64,000 nt of DNA from Pseudomonas linyingensis (lineage in GTDB: Bacteria; Pseudomonadota; Gammaproteobacteria; Pseudomonadales; Pseudomonadaceae). Of the stretch, positions 15,736 to 25,231 are shown one piece after another. Made by a program: the position numbers and the translations under genes. Location: contig NZ_FNZE01000013.1 in assembly GCF_900109175.1 (NCBI RefSeq), forward strand, positions 69,094-133,093, in the 5' to 3' direction. Below the pieces are notes generated by a model that was not told the DNA's origin, searched no databases, and saw nothing but the letters and a program-made list of their open reading frames with translations. Position 1 is the first letter of the stretch, and every line of letters starts with the position of its first letter.

Positions 15736-16814
15736 CGGCCGCCTTCGATCTGCTGCTGGTCGGCGCCGGCCATGCCCACCTGGGCGTGCTGCGCCTGTGG
15801 GCGGGCGGGCAGCGCCCGCGTGGGCGCATCGCGCTGATCTGTCCCGAGCCGTATGTCTGGTACTCCGGCATGCTGCCGGGGCTGCTGGCCGGGCGCTACT
15901 CGGCCGGGCAGTGCCGCATTCCCCTGCAGCCGCTGTGCGCGGCGGCTGGTATCGAATGGGTGGCGGCGGCGGTGACGGCGCTGGAGGCGGATACGCGCAC
16001 GCTGCAGTTGAGCAGCGGCGAGGCGCTGCACGGCCGCTGGCTGTCGCTGAATCCGGGCTCGTTGCCCAGCGCGCCCGCGCAGGAGGGCGCGGGCATGGAG
16101 CTGCTCCCGGTCAAGCCGTTCCCTGCCTTCATTGCCCGCTGGCAGGACTGGCAGCGCCCGCCCGAGCCGCTGGCGATCCTCGGCGGCGGTGCGGCGGGCG
16201 TCGAGCTGGCCCTGGCCATGGCCCGCCAGGTGCCGTCACTGGCGCTGATCAGCGCGGCGCCGCTGCTCTCCGGCCATCCGCCGGCCCTGCGCCAACGGGC
16301 GCTGCGTCATCTGCAGGCGGCCGGGGTGCAGGTTCACGAACGCTGCGCGGTCGAGCGGATTCGCGGGGATGTGCTGATGGCTGCCGGCCAGCCAGTCTGG
16401 CAGGGACAGCGGCTGGTCCTGGCCACCGGCGCCAGTCCGCTGCCCTGGTTGCGCGAATCGGGCCTGGCCTGCGATGGCAAAGGCTTCGTCACGATTGCTC
16501 CCACCCTGCAAAGTCTTTCCCACCCGCAGATATTCGCCGCCGGTGATTGCGCCAGTCTGGCCGATACCCCGCGCAACGGTGTCTATGCAGTCCGCCAGGG
16601 GCCGGTGCTGGCCGGCAATCTGGCCCATGCACTCAACGGCGAGGCATTGGCGGCCTACCAGCCGCAGCGACATGCGCTGGCGTTGCTGGCTGACGGGCAG
16701 GGCGGGGCGCTGCTGAGCTGGGCCGGGCTCACGGCCGAGGGGACTGTGCTCGGACGCTGGAAGGACTGGCTCGACCGACGCTTCATGCGCCGGCACGCTG
16801 CGCCCGAGCGCTGA
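15732..16814 (+). CDS. FAD-dependent oxidoreductase (NDH-2/SelD-associated type)
   Basis: A 360-residue two-Rossmann flavoprotein. It has the FAD site LLLVGAGHAHLGVLR, which is the GHAH variant typical of the oxidoreductase domain often fused to or found next to SelD. A second nucleotide site follows (LAILGGGAAGVELALAMAR), and the FAD-contacting IFAAGDCASLADTPRNGVYA lies near the C terminus. There is no CxxC or CxxxxC redox pair, so it is a quinone- or NADH-linked dehydrogenase type, not a disulfide reductase. The ATG at 15732 overlaps the preceding stop (ATGA), making it the fourth coupled gene of the radical SAM unit. SelD itself is not present here. Confidence 0.85.
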   Translation: MTAAFDLLLVGAGHAHLGVLRLWAGGQRPRGRIALICPEPYVWYSGMLPGLLAGRYSAGQCRIPLQPLCAAAGIEWVAAAVTALEADTRTLQLSSGEALHGRWLSLNPGSLPSAPAQEGAGMELLPVKPFPAFIARWQDWQRPPEPLAILGGGAAGVELALAMARQVPSLALISAAPLLSGHPPALRQRALRHLQAAGVQVHERCAVERIRGDVLMAAGQPVWQGQRLVLATGASPLPWLRESGLACDGKGFVTIAPTLQSLSHPQIFAAGDCASLADTPRNGVYAVRQGPVLAGNLAHALNGEALAAYQPQRHALALLADGQGGALLSWAGLTAEGTVLGRWKDWLDRRFMRRHAAPER

Positions 16815-16820
16815 GCCGGC

Positions 16821-17096
16821 TCAGTGCAGCAGCAGATAGGTGTCGTCGTCTGCCTGGACCTGCTCGAAGACCCACTGCCAGTAGCCCAGTTCGCTGCGCC
16901 CGCTGTTGACGGCCTTGCGCCAGAGAGGTCTGGAGAAGTGCGGGTGTTCGCCAGCGAAGCAGCTGCTTTCGTACTTGTGCTGCAGCTCGCTGGGCGAGAA
17001 CAGGAAGTCGTCGAGGTCGTAGGGCGAGGCTTTGCGCAAGGGAATGGCAAGCCGCAAGGGGGTGGCAAGGCCGGGAATCGAGAAGGACAAAGACAT
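16821..17096 (-). CDS. Small conserved-type hypothetical protein, possibly SOS-controlled
   Basis: A 91-residue soluble protein that I do not recognise. It is rich in aromatic residues (YESSCFAGEHPHFSRPLW, ELGYWQWVFEQV) and has one Cys and no signal peptide. ATG at 17096 is preceded by AAGGAG at 7 bases. Its only striking context is a perfect LexA box at 17199-17214, about 100 bases upstream and overlapping a plausible promoter on the same strand, which suggests DNA-damage induction. It converges with the flavoprotein gene on its other side and is downstream of the phasin gene on the same strand. Confidence 0.75.
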   Translation of the reverse strand: MSLSFSIPGLATPLRLAIPLRKASPYDLDDFLFSPSELQHKYESSCFAGEHPHFSRPLWRKAVNSGRSELGYWQWVFEQVQADDDTYLLLH

Positions 17097-17198
17097 GTTG
17101 GGCTCCTTGTTGCAGGCAGCTAGGCATGTTGCCGTCGAACCCGAGGTGGGCCGAGGGCTTTACGAGTCGGGCAGGCTGGATCGCCTGCCTCTCGAATA

Positions 17199-17214
17199 CT
17201 GTATATGCATACAG
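17199..17214 (-). promoter_or_regulatory. LexA (SOS) box
   Basis: CTGTATATGCATACAG is a perfect CTG-N10-CAG palindrome with an AT-rich core, the LexA-binding pattern of gammaproteobacteria. On the minus strand a TTGATT -35-like element lies just upstream, and the box covers the spacer and -10 position. The nearest downstream gene on that strand is the 91-residue hypothetical. Confidence 0.75.
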
Positions 17215-17250
17215 ATAAAAATCAAGACCCCGCCTGCCGCCCCTCTGGCT

Positions 17251-17721
17251 TCAATGCGATTTGCGCGCCGAGGGCTTGCGACGGCCACCGTGCTCCGGCG
17301 TCAGCAGGTGCAGATAGTCCTGCAGATAATCCTGCAGGGTGGTGCTGATCGGCATGGCGCCGGAGGTTTCCTTGAGGGCGGCAGAACTCGCCTGCTGCCA
17401 GCTCGCCACGGCTTTCTGGGCGGCGCTGTTGAAGGCGGTCTGGTTGGCGAGCGTGGTTTCCGCCAGTTGTTGCACGGCCTGGGTCTGCAGTTGCATGGCT
17501 TTCCACAGCAGGTCGCTGGAGACCACGCCCAAGGTATTCCAGTCGCTGGCGTCGAGCATGCGGGTGGCGGCGCTCTCCAGTTCGGTGGCGCAGGTATCGA
17601 GCGAGCGGCTGCCGGCTTCGCCCCAGCGCAGGGTGTTTTCCCGCATCAGGTCGCAGACCCGGAAATAGAACTGCAGGTTGACCTTGAACAGGGACAGCGA
17701 GGATTTGGCATCGAGGTACAT
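17251..17721 (-). CDS. Phasin family protein
   Basis: A 156-residue phasin-like protein that would coat polyhydroxyalkanoate granules. It is almost wholly helical and amphipathic, with the phasin-like N-terminal part (NLQFYFRVCDLMREN) and mid part (MQLQTQAVQQLAETTLANQT), and a basic tail rich in Arg/Lys/Ser. ATG at 17721 has GTAGGAG upstream. It lies 114 bases downstream of the PHA synthase gene on the same strand, as expected for a granule-associated protein. Length is close to the usual 140-190 residues. Confidence 0.8.
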   Translation of the reverse strand: MYLDAKSSLSLFKVNLQFYFRVCDLMRENTLRWGEAGSRSLDTCATELESAATRMLDASDWNTLGVVSSDLLWKAMQLQTQAVQQLAETTLANQTAFNSAAQKAVASWQQASSAALKETSGAMPISTTLQDYLQDYLHLLTPEHGGRRKPSARKSH

Positions 17722-17835
17722 GGCGAACTCCTACTACTGTGAAAAGTGGATGGGGCGGCGCCCCGCAGGTTGTTGAAAAACTACCTGCGTTGCCGATGCT
17801 GCGTTAAAAACGGCCTGCTGGACCTGCGCCGAGAC

Positions 17836-19605
17836 TCATTTATGCCGTACATACTCGCCCGGGGCGTCGCCGAGCACGGGGTAGCCTTGGTCCGGAGCGC
17901 CGGTGGCGGGAACAGCCTGCGGTGCCGAGGAGCGGGTGTTCAACCAGTCGAGCCATTCCGGCCACCAGGATCTTTCGTGGCGTGGCGCGCTGGCCAGCCA
18001 GGCATCGTGGCTGACGAAGTTGCCGCCAGCGGGTCGTTGCATGACCTGGTAGTGCCGCCGCGGCCGGCCCGGTTCGCTGACGATGCCGGCGTTGTGGCCG
18101 CCACTGGTGAGGACGAAGGTGATCTCGGTCGGGGTCAGGTAGTGCAGCTTGAACACCGAGCGCCACGGCGCGACGTGGTCCTGGGTGGTGGCGACACAGA
18201 AGATCGGCGTGTCGATGTCGCTCAGCGACACCGGTCTGCCGTCGACCGGATAACGCCCCTCGCTGAGGTCGTCGTTGAGGAACAGACGGCGCAGGTACTG
18301 GCTGTGCATGTGCGCCGGCATGCGCGTGGCATCGGCGTTCCAGGCCATCAGGTCGTTCATCGGCGCGCGCTCGCCCATCAGGTATTCGCCGACCATGCGC
18401 GACCACAGCAGGTCGTTGGAGCGCAGCAACTGGAAGGCGCCGACCATCTGCCCGGCGGTGAGATAGCCTGTTTCGCGCATTTGCGCCTCGAGCAGGCTGA
18501 CTTCGCTCTCGTCGATGAACAGCGCCAGCTCGCCCGGCTCGGTGAAGTCGGTCTGCGCAGTGAACAGGCTGATCGAGGCCAGGCGCTCGTCGTTGTCGCG
18601 GGCCATGGCGGCGGCGGCGATCGCCAGCAGGGTGCCGCCGAGGCAGTAGCCGGTGGCATGCACCTTGTGGTCGGGCACGATGGCGTTGATCGCCTCGAGA
18701 GCGGCGAAGAAGCCGAGCTCAAGGTACTCGTCCATGCCCAGGTCGGCGTCTTCGGCATTCGGGTTCTTCCAGGACAGGCAGAACACCGTATGGCCCTGGT
18801 CGACCAGGTACTTGACCAGCGAGTTGTGCGGCGACAGGTCGAGAATGTAGTACTTCATGATCCACGCCGGCACGATGAGGATCGGCTCGGGGTGGACGGT
18901 CTCGGTGGTCGGGGTGTACTGGATCAGTTCGATCAGGCGGTTCTTCAGCACCACCTTGCCGGGCGTCACCGCCACGTCGCGACCGACCACGAAGTTCTCG
19001 GTGCCGGCCGGCGGTTTGCCGGCGGCCATGCGCTCGAAGTCCTCGAGGGCGTGGAGCATGCCGCGCACCAGGTTAGCGCCGCCGCTCTCGACGGTGCGCT
19101 GCAGCACCGCCGGGTTGCTCGGCAGGTAGTTGCCGGGCGAGAAGATGTCGAGCATCTGGCGGGCGGCAAAGGCCACCACGTCCTCATGATGCCGGGATAC
19201 GCCGCGCACGCCGTGGGTCGCCGCGTGCCACCACTCCTGGCCGAGCAGGAAGGATTGGTGCATCAGGTTGAACGGCCAGTTGTGCCATTCGTTGGCGGCA
19301 AAGCGCTTGTCCCGGCGCGGCGGCTCGACGCATTCGTGCGCCGGGCAGTCCGGAGTGGCCAGGGTGACCTCGCGCAGATACTGGGTCAGCCGGTGGGTCT
19401 GCTCCAGCGACAGGTTGAACAGCTCCAGCTGCTTGCCGGGCGAGCCGGCGAGATGGCAGGACCAGTCGATCAGGGCGAGCAGCAGGGCGGTAGGCGACAC
19501 GGAGGAGCTGGCGCGGGCGATGGCGGCATGCACCTTGAGATCGAGGGGGTTGAGCGTCGGCAGGCTGGCTGGTGCCGGATAAGCCACGGGCTGTGGGGTG
19601 ATCAT
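17836..19605 (-). CDS. phaC: Polyhydroxyalkanoate synthase (class I-like PhaC)
   Basis: A 589-residue alpha/beta-hydrolase-fold polymerase that joins 3-hydroxyacyl-CoA units into polyester. Hallmarks are the PhaC N domain with NPLDLKVHAAIAR and the catalytic triad: Cys in the lipase-like box GYCLGG (about residue 321), Asp in TTQDHVAPW and His in TSGGHNAGI. PAWIMKYYILDLSPHNSLV is the conserved oxyanion region. Length and these motifs fit class I (short-chain) or the related group rather than a classical phaC1/phaC2 class II pair. The start at 19605 has AAGGAG at 9 bases; an ATG two codons earlier (19611) is only 3 bases from that site. A phasin follows. Confidence 0.9.
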   Translation of the reverse strand: MITPQPVAYPAPASLPTLNPLDLKVHAAIARASSSVSPTALLLALIDWSCHLAGSPGKQLELFNLSLEQTHRLTQYLREVTLATPDCPAHECVEPPRRDKRFAANEWHNWPFNLMHQSFLLGQEWWHAATHGVRGVSRHHEDVVAFAARQMLDIFSPGNYLPSNPAVLQRTVESGGANLVRGMLHALEDFERMAAGKPPAGTENFVVGRDVAVTPGKVVLKNRLIELIQYTPTTETVHPEPILIVPAWIMKYYILDLSPHNSLVKYLVDQGHTVFCLSWKNPNAEDADLGMDEYLELGFFAALEAINAIVPDHKVHATGYCLGGTLLAIAAAAMARDNDERLASISLFTAQTDFTEPGELALFIDESEVSLLEAQMRETGYLTAGQMVGAFQLLRSNDLLWSRMVGEYLMGERAPMNDLMAWNADATRMPAHMHSQYLRRLFLNDDLSEGRYPVDGRPVSLSDIDTPIFCVATTQDHVAPWRSVFKLHYLTPTEITFVLTSGGHNAGIVSEPGRPRRHYQVMQRPAGGNFVSHDAWLASAPRHERSWWPEWLDWLNTRSSAPQAVPATGAPDQGYPVLGDAPGEYVRHK

Positions 19606-19854
19606 GTTCATCTACTACTCCTTGCTTGACGCACAAAAAAACGCACGGCTCTGCAGCGTGTCGATCACGACCGCCCTGACACTGTCATCCAGAAGCCGGG
19701 AGAAGGGGAGTGACCAAACGCCGCTGCCGCTGGGCATGCGAGTCCGCCCCTGCGCAGCCGGTGCCACTGGGAAGCATAGCTCGGCTTGCGCGGGTTCATG
19801 GGCGAGCTGCCGACCGGTACAGGGGCCGCTGCAGGCTGGTCGAGGGTTTGCCGG

Positions 19855-21306
19855 TCAAGGCTGGCCGTCCAGGGGGGAAGCGGGCAGGGGCGGCAGAAAG
19901 TCCCGGTCGGGGTTGTAGTCGGGCTTGAGGAAGCGGGCAAGATCCTGCAGGTCCTCCGGGCTGAGGGTGCCAGAGGCCTGTTTCAGGCGCAGGTGGTCGA
20001 TGATGTAGTCGTAGCGCGCGTTGTTGTAGTTGCGCACCGAGTCGTACAGCTGGCGCTGGGCGTCCAGCACGTCGACGATGTTGCGGGTGCCGACCTCGTA
20101 GCCGAGTTCGGTGGCTTCCAGGGCGCTCTGGTTGGAGACGATCGCCTGCTTGCGCGCCTGGACCTGGGCCACGTCGGTGTTCATCGCGCGGTGGAAGTTG
20201 CGGGTGTCCTGGATCACCAGGCGGCGCAGGCCCTCGCGCTGGTGCTCGGTCTGGGTCAGGCGCTGGTACGACTCGCGCACCTGCGAGCTGGTCAGACCGC
20301 CGCTGTACAGCGGGATGTTCAGCTCGAGGCCGATGCTTTGGCGTTCGACATCGCCGCCGATCCGGCTGATCTCGCCGACCCGGCTGGCAAAGGCGGTATT
20401 GGTGTAGCCGAGACGGTCGTTGTCGCCACGCTCGTACCTGGCGACCAGGTCCAGGGTAGGGGCATGGCCGGCCTTGCGCTGGCGCAGGGTCTGCTCGGCT
20501 CCGCTGACGGCGAACTGGCTGGCCTGCAGCTCGAGGTTCTTCTGCATCGCGGTGTCGACCCAGACCTTGGCGTCATTCGGCATTGGCGGGGCGACCGGCA
20601 GGGTGTGGCGGATACCTTCGACGAAGCTGTAGTCGCGCGCGGTCAGGGTGGCCAGCGCCTGGAAGGCGTCCTCCACATCACGTTCGGCACCGATGCGGTT
20701 GGCCCGCGCGGTGTCGTGGCTGGCCTGGGCCTCGAGCAGTTCGGTACGGTCCGAGAGGCCGACCTCGAAGCGCGCGGTGGCCTGCTCGAAGTGGCGCTGC
20801 AGGGCGGCTTCCTCGGCCCGGGTGGCGGCCAGGGTATCCTGGGCGCGTAGCACGGCGAAGTAGGTCTGGGCACTCTGCAGGATCAGGTTCTGCTCGATGG
20901 CCGCCAGTTGCAGTCCCGCCTGTTCGCTGATGGCCTTGGCCGCCTGCAGCTGAAACCAGCGGTCGGCGCGGAACAGCGCCTGACTGAGGCTGGCCTGGTA
21001 CAGCGGCCCGCTGCGCCCGAAACTGACCGCTGGCTCGTCCAGCTCGGTCTGGATGTCGCTGACGCTGGCACCGCCGTTGAGCTGCGGCAGCAGGCCGGCG
21101 CGTGCCTGCGGTACCCCTTCCTGGCGCGCCAGGTAGTCGGCGCGGGCGGCCGCCAGGTCGGCATTGTTCTCCAGCGCCTGCTGGTAGACGCCGATCAGGT
21201 CGGTGCGGGTCGAGAGCGCTGTCGGCTCGGCCAGCAGCAGGTCGGGGACGCCTGCGAGCGCAATCGCCAGGGCAAGTCTGCGCAGAATGCCGGGTGTCCT
21301 GTTCAA
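19855..21306 (-). CDS. TolC family outer membrane efflux protein
   Basis: A 483-residue outer-membrane channel of type I secretion and tripartite efflux systems. It has a signal peptide (LRRLALAIALAGVPDLLLA), then two tandem helical repeats with TolC-type motifs: VYQQALENNADLAAARADY and a second-half NLELQASQFAV, plus GTRNIVDVLDAQRQLYDSVRN near the C terminus. The start is taken as TTG at 21306 because CAAGGAG lies 7 bases upstream; the longer frame starting at 21345 has no such site. It is the last gene of the HlyD-RbbA-YhhJ-TolC group, completing an exporter from inner to outer membrane. Confidence 0.9.
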   Translation of the reverse strand: MNRTPGILRRLALAIALAGVPDLLLAEPTALSTRTDLIGVYQQALENNADLAAARADYLARQEGVPQARAGLLPQLNGGASVSDIQTELDEPAVSFGRSGPLYQASLSQALFRADRWFQLQAAKAISEQAGLQLAAIEQNLILQSAQTYFAVLRAQDTLAATRAEEAALQRHFEQATARFEVGLSDRTELLEAQASHDTARANRIGAERDVEDAFQALATLTARDYSFVEGIRHTLPVAPPMPNDAKVWVDTAMQKNLELQASQFAVSGAEQTLRQRKAGHAPTLDLVARYERGDNDRLGYTNTAFASRVGEISRIGGDVERQSIGLELNIPLYSGGLTSSQVRESYQRLTQTEHQREGLRRLVIQDTRNFHRAMNTDVAQVQARKQAIVSNQSALEATELGYEVGTRNIVDVLDAQRQLYDSVRNYNNARYDYIIDHLRLKQASGTLSPEDLQDLARFLKPDYNPDRDFLPPLPASPLDGQP

Positions 21307-21357
21307 AGCGTGACTCCTTGTGCGGTAGTGGGTGGCGCGCGTCATGCCAAGTATCCG

Positions 21358-22485
21358 TTACTGCAGTGATTTGCGCAGGCGCGCCAGGGCGCCGACGAAG
21401 AATGCCGTGCCGATCACCGCCAGGGCCAGCAGCTGTGGCCAGACGATGTTGGCGCCGGCGCCGCGAAACAGGATGGCCTGTGCCAGTTCGACGAAGTGGG
21501 TGGTCGGCGCCACCAGCATCACGTTCTGCACCAGCTCGGGCATGCTCTCGCGGGGAGTGGTGCCGCCGGAGAGGATCTGCAGCGGCATCAGCACCAGGAT
21601 GGTCAGCAGGCCCAGCTGCGGCATGGAGCGGGCCACGGTGCCGAAGAAGATGCCCATCGAAGTGACCACGAACAGGTGCAGGGCGGCGGCGCCGGTGAAC
21701 AGCAGCAACGAGCCCTGCAGCGGGATGTCCAGCCAGCCCTCGACCACGAAGCGCAGGGAGAAGGCCGTCGCCGACAGTACCACCAGCCCCATCGACCAGA
21801 CCTTGCCGAGCATGATCTCGAACGGGGTGACCGGCATCACCAGCAGGTGCTCGATGGTGCCGTGTTCGCGCTCGCGGATCAGCGCCGCGCCGGTGAGGAT
21901 GATCGCCAGGATGGTGATCTGGTTGATCACCTCGTTCACCGCACCGAACCAGGCGCGGGTCAGGTTGGGGTTGAAGGCGGTGCGCACCACCGCCTCGATC
22001 GGCAAAACCTCGTTGCTGCGATAGCGTCTGGCGAACTCGGCGGTCTCGGTGGCGATGATCTGCTGGATATGCCCGGCGCCGGTGAAGGCCTGGCTGACCT
22101 GGGTGGCGTCGACGTTGAGCTGGATGGTCGGCAGGCGGCCGGCCAGCAGATCCTCCTGGAAGCCGGGCGGGATGTTCAGGGTGAAGGTGTACAGGCCGGC
22201 ATCCATGCCGCTGTCCATCTGCGCCAGGTCGATGGCGGCGGGCTGGATGAAGTAGGGCAGCTGGAAGGCGTTGACGATGCGCCGCGAGAGCTGCGACTGG
22301 TCTTCGTCGACCACCGCGATGCTGGCGCGGTGCGGGGCCTCCGGTATGGCGGTGGCGCTGGAGTAGACCGCCATGGTGAACGACCAGACGATCAGGATCA
22401 GCAGCGCCGGATCGCGGTACAGGCTGCGCAGCTCCTTGAGGCCGAGCTGCAGGATGTTGGCGAGCTTGCGACGGCCGGCGCTCAT
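21358..22485 (-). CDS. yhhJ: ABC-2 type transport permease (YhhJ family)
   Basis: A 375-residue ABC exporter membrane subunit: one N-terminal membrane helix (LLILIVWSFTMAVYS), a large periplasmic domain (about 45-180), then five membrane helices from about 185, with the ABC-2 signature INQITILAIILTGAALIREREHGTIEHLLV. It starts one base after the rbbA stop, so it is translationally linked. With RbbA (which has its own membrane domain), HlyD and TolC it forms a YhiI-RbbA-YhhJ type exporter. The cargo is not known. Confidence 0.9.
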   Translation of the reverse strand: MSAGRRKLANILQLGLKELRSLYRDPALLILIVWSFTMAVYSSATAIPEAPHRASIAVVDEDQSQLSRRIVNAFQLPYFIQPAAIDLAQMDSGMDAGLYTFTLNIPPGFQEDLLAGRLPTIQLNVDATQVSQAFTGAGHIQQIIATETAEFARRYRSNEVLPIEAVVRTAFNPNLTRAWFGAVNEVINQITILAIILTGAALIREREHGTIEHLLVMPVTPFEIMLGKVWSMGLVVLSATAFSLRFVVEGWLDIPLQGSLLLFTGAAALHLFVVTSMGIFFGTVARSMPQLGLLTILVLMPLQILSGGTTPRESMPELVQNVMLVAPTTHFVELAQAILFRGAGANIVWPQLLALAVIGTAFFVGALARLRKSLQ

Positions 22486-22486
22486 G

Positions 22487-25231
22487 TCATTTCTCCTGCT
22501 TGCGCAGGCCGGCGACGCTGAGCAGGGTCAGCACCGGGATGGTCAGCAGCATGGGGATGAAATACGGGTAGAGATCGGCCAGGTTGAGCGCCTTGGAGAA
22601 CACCCCGCGGCTGATGATCAGGAAATGGCTGGTGGGGTACAGCTGGCCGATGAAGGCGCTGGCGCCCTCCAGTGCCGACACCGGGTGGGTCAGTCCGGAG
22701 AACTGGATGGCCGGCAGCAGGGTGGCGATGGTGGTGCCGAAGATGGCGGCGATCTGGCTGTTGAGGATCGACGACATCAGCAGGCCCAGCCCCGTGGCAC
22801 AGGCGATGTAGAGCAGGGCGCCGAAGGTCAGGGTGAGCAGGCTGCCCTTGACCGGGATGGCGAAGACGACCACCGCCAGCAGCACCATCATGGCGAAGTT
22901 GACCATGCCGAGGGCGATGTAGGGCAGCTGCTTGCCGATCAGGAACTCCAGGCGGGTGGTCGGGGTGACGTAGAAGTTGGTGATCGAGCCCAGTTCCTTC
23001 TCGCGCACCACGCCGAGGGCGGTGAGCATCGCCGGGATCATCATCAGTAGCAGCGGGATCATCGCCGGCATCATCGCCGGCAGGCTCTGCACGTCGGGGT
23101 TGTAGCGGTAGCGGATGGCGACCTCGGCAGGCGAGAGTTGCTCATCCACGCCGGACTCGCGGGCCAGCTGTTGCAGGTAGCTGAGGTGCAGGCCCTGCAC
23201 GTAGCCTTTGACCGTGTCGGCGCGCATCGGCATGGCGCCGTCGATCCAGAAGGCCACCTGCGGGGTGTCGCCGCGCTTGAGGTCGCGGGCGAAGCCGGGC
23301 GGGATCTCCACCGCCAGGCTGATGTCGCCGCTGCGCAGGCGCTGGTCCAGCTCGGCATGGCTGGAGAGCGGCGCCTTCTCGATGAAGTAGCGCGAGCCGC
23401 TGATGTTCTGCAGGTAACTCTGGCTGGTGGTGGTCTGGTCGCGGTCGAGCACCGCGTAGCTCAGGTTCTCCACGTCGAAGCTGATGCCGTAGCCCATGAT
23501 GATCATCAACATGACCGTGCCGAGCATGGCCATGGTGGCGCGGATCGGGTCGCGGCGCAGCTCCATGGACTCGCGGCGGCTGTAGCTGAGGAGGCGGCGC
23601 AGGCTGAAGCGCGATTTCAGGTCCGCGCTGCCGCGCGGCTGCGCACCGGTCTCGGTGGCGGAGACGGGCGAACTGGCCGCTACCGGCAGGTCGGTGTCGC
23701 TCTGCGCGGCCGCCTCCTCGAGATAGGCGATGAAGGTGGCTTCCAGACTCGGCAGGCCGCGCTTGTCCATCAGCGCCTGCGGCGTGTCGCTGTCCAGCAC
23801 CCGGCCGGCGTGCATCAGCGAGATACGGTCGCAGCGCAGCGCCTCGTTCATGAAGTGGGTGGAGATGAAGATGGTCACGCCGTCCTCGCGCGACAGCTGG
23901 ACCAGCAGCTCCCAGAAGCCGTCGCGAGCCACCGGGTCGACCCCGGAGGTGGGTTCGTCGAGGATCAGGATCTCCGGATTGTGGATCACCGCCACCGCCA
24001 GCGACAGGCGCTGGCGCACGCCCAGCGGCAGGCTGGTGGGCAGGCTGTCGGCGTCGTGGCTCAGACCGAAGCGCGCGAGCATCGCCTCGATGCGTGTCGC
24101 GCGGTGCTCGGCGGGGATATGGAACAGGCGGGCGTGCAGGTCGAGGTTCTGCAGCACCGTCAGTTCGCTGTACAGCGAGAAGGCCTGGGACATGTAGCCG
24201 ACCCGCTGGCGAGTCTGCATGTCGTGCGGGTCGACCGGCTTGCCGAACAGCAGGGCTTCGCCCTCGCTGGCCGGCAGCAGGCCGGTGAGCATCTTCATGG
24301 TGGTCGACTTGCCGCAGCCATTGGAGCCGAGAAAGCCGAAGATCTCCCCACGTTCGATGCGAAAGTTCACCCGGTCCACCGCGACGAAATCGCCAAAGCG
24401 CATGCTCAGGCCGTGGGCCTCGATGGCGAAGCTATCGTTGTGCTGGCGCGGTGGAATCACCAGTTCGCGGTGCAGGCGGCGTTTGGCTTCCGGCAGCAGG
24501 CGGATGAAGGCCTCTTCCAGGCTGGCGCTGGCGGTGCGCTTCAGCAGTTCGGCCGGGGTGCCGGTGGCGAGGATGCGTCCGTCGTCCATCGCCACCAGGT
24601 GGTCGAAGCGCTGCGCCTCGTCCATGTAGGCGGTGGCCACCAGCACGCTCATCTGCGGTCGCTCGGCGCGGATGCGCTCGATCAGCTCCCAGAACTGGTT
24701 GCGCGACAGCGGATCGACGCCGGTGGTCGGTTCGTCGAGGATCAGCAGGTCGGGGTCGTGGATCAGCGCACAGCACAGGCCGAGCTTCTGCTTCATGCCG
24801 CCGGACAGCTTGCCGGCCGGGCGGTCGAGGAACGGATGCAGGCCGGTGCTACGGGTCAGTTCGTCGATGCGCCAGCGCCGCTCGGCGGCGTCCTGGCCGA
24901 ACAGGCGGGCGAAGAACTCGAGGTTCTCGAACACCGTCAGGGTAGGGTAGAGGTTCTTGCCCAGTCCCTGCGGCATGTAGGCGATGCGCGGACAGACGTC
25001 GCGGCGATGGCGGCGCGAGGCCATGTCGCCATCCAGCACCTGCACCGTGCCTTCCTGCAGCTGCCGGGCGCCGGCCACCAGCGCCAGCAGGCTGGACTTG
25101 CCGACACCGTCCGGGCCGATCAGGCCGACCATGCAGCGGGCCGGGACCTCGAGGCTGACACCGTCGAGCGCGCGGGTCTTGCCGTAGGTCAGGCCGACGC
25201 TGTCCAGCCGGGCGACGCTTGCCTCAGTCAT
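22487..25231 (-). CDS. rbbA: ABC transporter ATPase-permease fusion RbbA
   Basis: A 914-residue protein with two ABC ATPase domains and a C-terminal ABC-2 membrane domain. The first domain has Walker [12 protein letters not shown], signature [11 protein letters not shown] and Walker [15 protein letters not shown]. The second has Walker [15 protein letters not shown] and Walker [14 protein letters not shown], but its signature is degenerate ([12 protein letters not shown]), which is normal for RbbA. The membrane part (about 555-910) has one helix, a periplasmic domain and five more helices. ATG at 25231 overlaps the HlyD stop (ATGA). Escherichia coli RbbA was described as ribosome-associated; in this operon an exporter role fits better. 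Confidence 0.92.
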   Translation of the reverse strand: MTEASVARLDSVGLTYGKTRALDGVSLEVPARCMVGLIGPDGVGKSSLLALVAGARQLQEGTVQVLDGDMASRRHRRDVCPRIAYMPQGLGKNLYPTLTVFENLEFFARLFGQDAAERRWRIDELTRSTGLHPFLDRPAGKLSGGMKQKLGLCCALIHDPDLLILDEPTTGVDPLSRNQFWELIERIRAERPQMSVLVATAYMDEAQRFDHLVAMDDGRILATGTPAELLKRTASASLEEAFIRLLPEAKRRLHRELVIPPRQHNDSFAIEAHGLSMRFGDFVAVDRVNFRIERGEIFGFLGSNGCGKSTTMKMLTGLLPASEGEALLFGKPVDPHDMQTRQRVGYMSQAFSLYSELTVLQNLDLHARLFHIPAEHRATRIEAMLARFGLSHDADSLPTSLPLGVRQRLSLAVAVIHNPEILILDEPTSGVDPVARDGFWELLVQLSREDGVTIFISTHFMNEALRCDRISLMHAGRVLDSDTPQALMDKRGLPSLEATFIAYLEEAAAQSDTDLPVAASSPVSATETGAQPRGSADLKSRFSLRRLLSYSRRESMELRRDPIRATMAMLGTVMLMIIMGYGISFDVENLSYAVLDRDQTTTSQSYLQNISGSRYFIEKAPLSSHAELDQRLRSGDISLAVEIPPGFARDLKRGDTPQVAFWIDGAMPMRADTVKGYVQGLHLSYLQQLARESGVDEQLSPAEVAIRYRYNPDVQSLPAMMPAMIPLLLMMIPAMLTALGVVREKELGSITNFYVTPTTRLEFLIGKQLPYIALGMVNFAMMVLLAVVVFAIPVKGSLLTLTFGALLYIACATGLGLLMSSILNSQIAAIFGTTIATLLPAIQFSGLTHPVSALEGASAFIGQLYPTSHFLIISRGVFSKALNLADLYPYFIPMLLTIPVLTLLSVAGLRKQEK

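Noticed and set aside
17755-17835. GTTGTTGAAAAACTACC-type stretch after phaC, resembling a dispersed intergenic element
   Set aside because: It looks like repeats seen between genes in pseudomonads, but only one copy is in this window, so repetition cannot be shown.
17746-19629. 627-codon plus-strand frame opposite phaC
   Set aside because: Antisense shadow; the minus strand has the complete PHA synthase triad.
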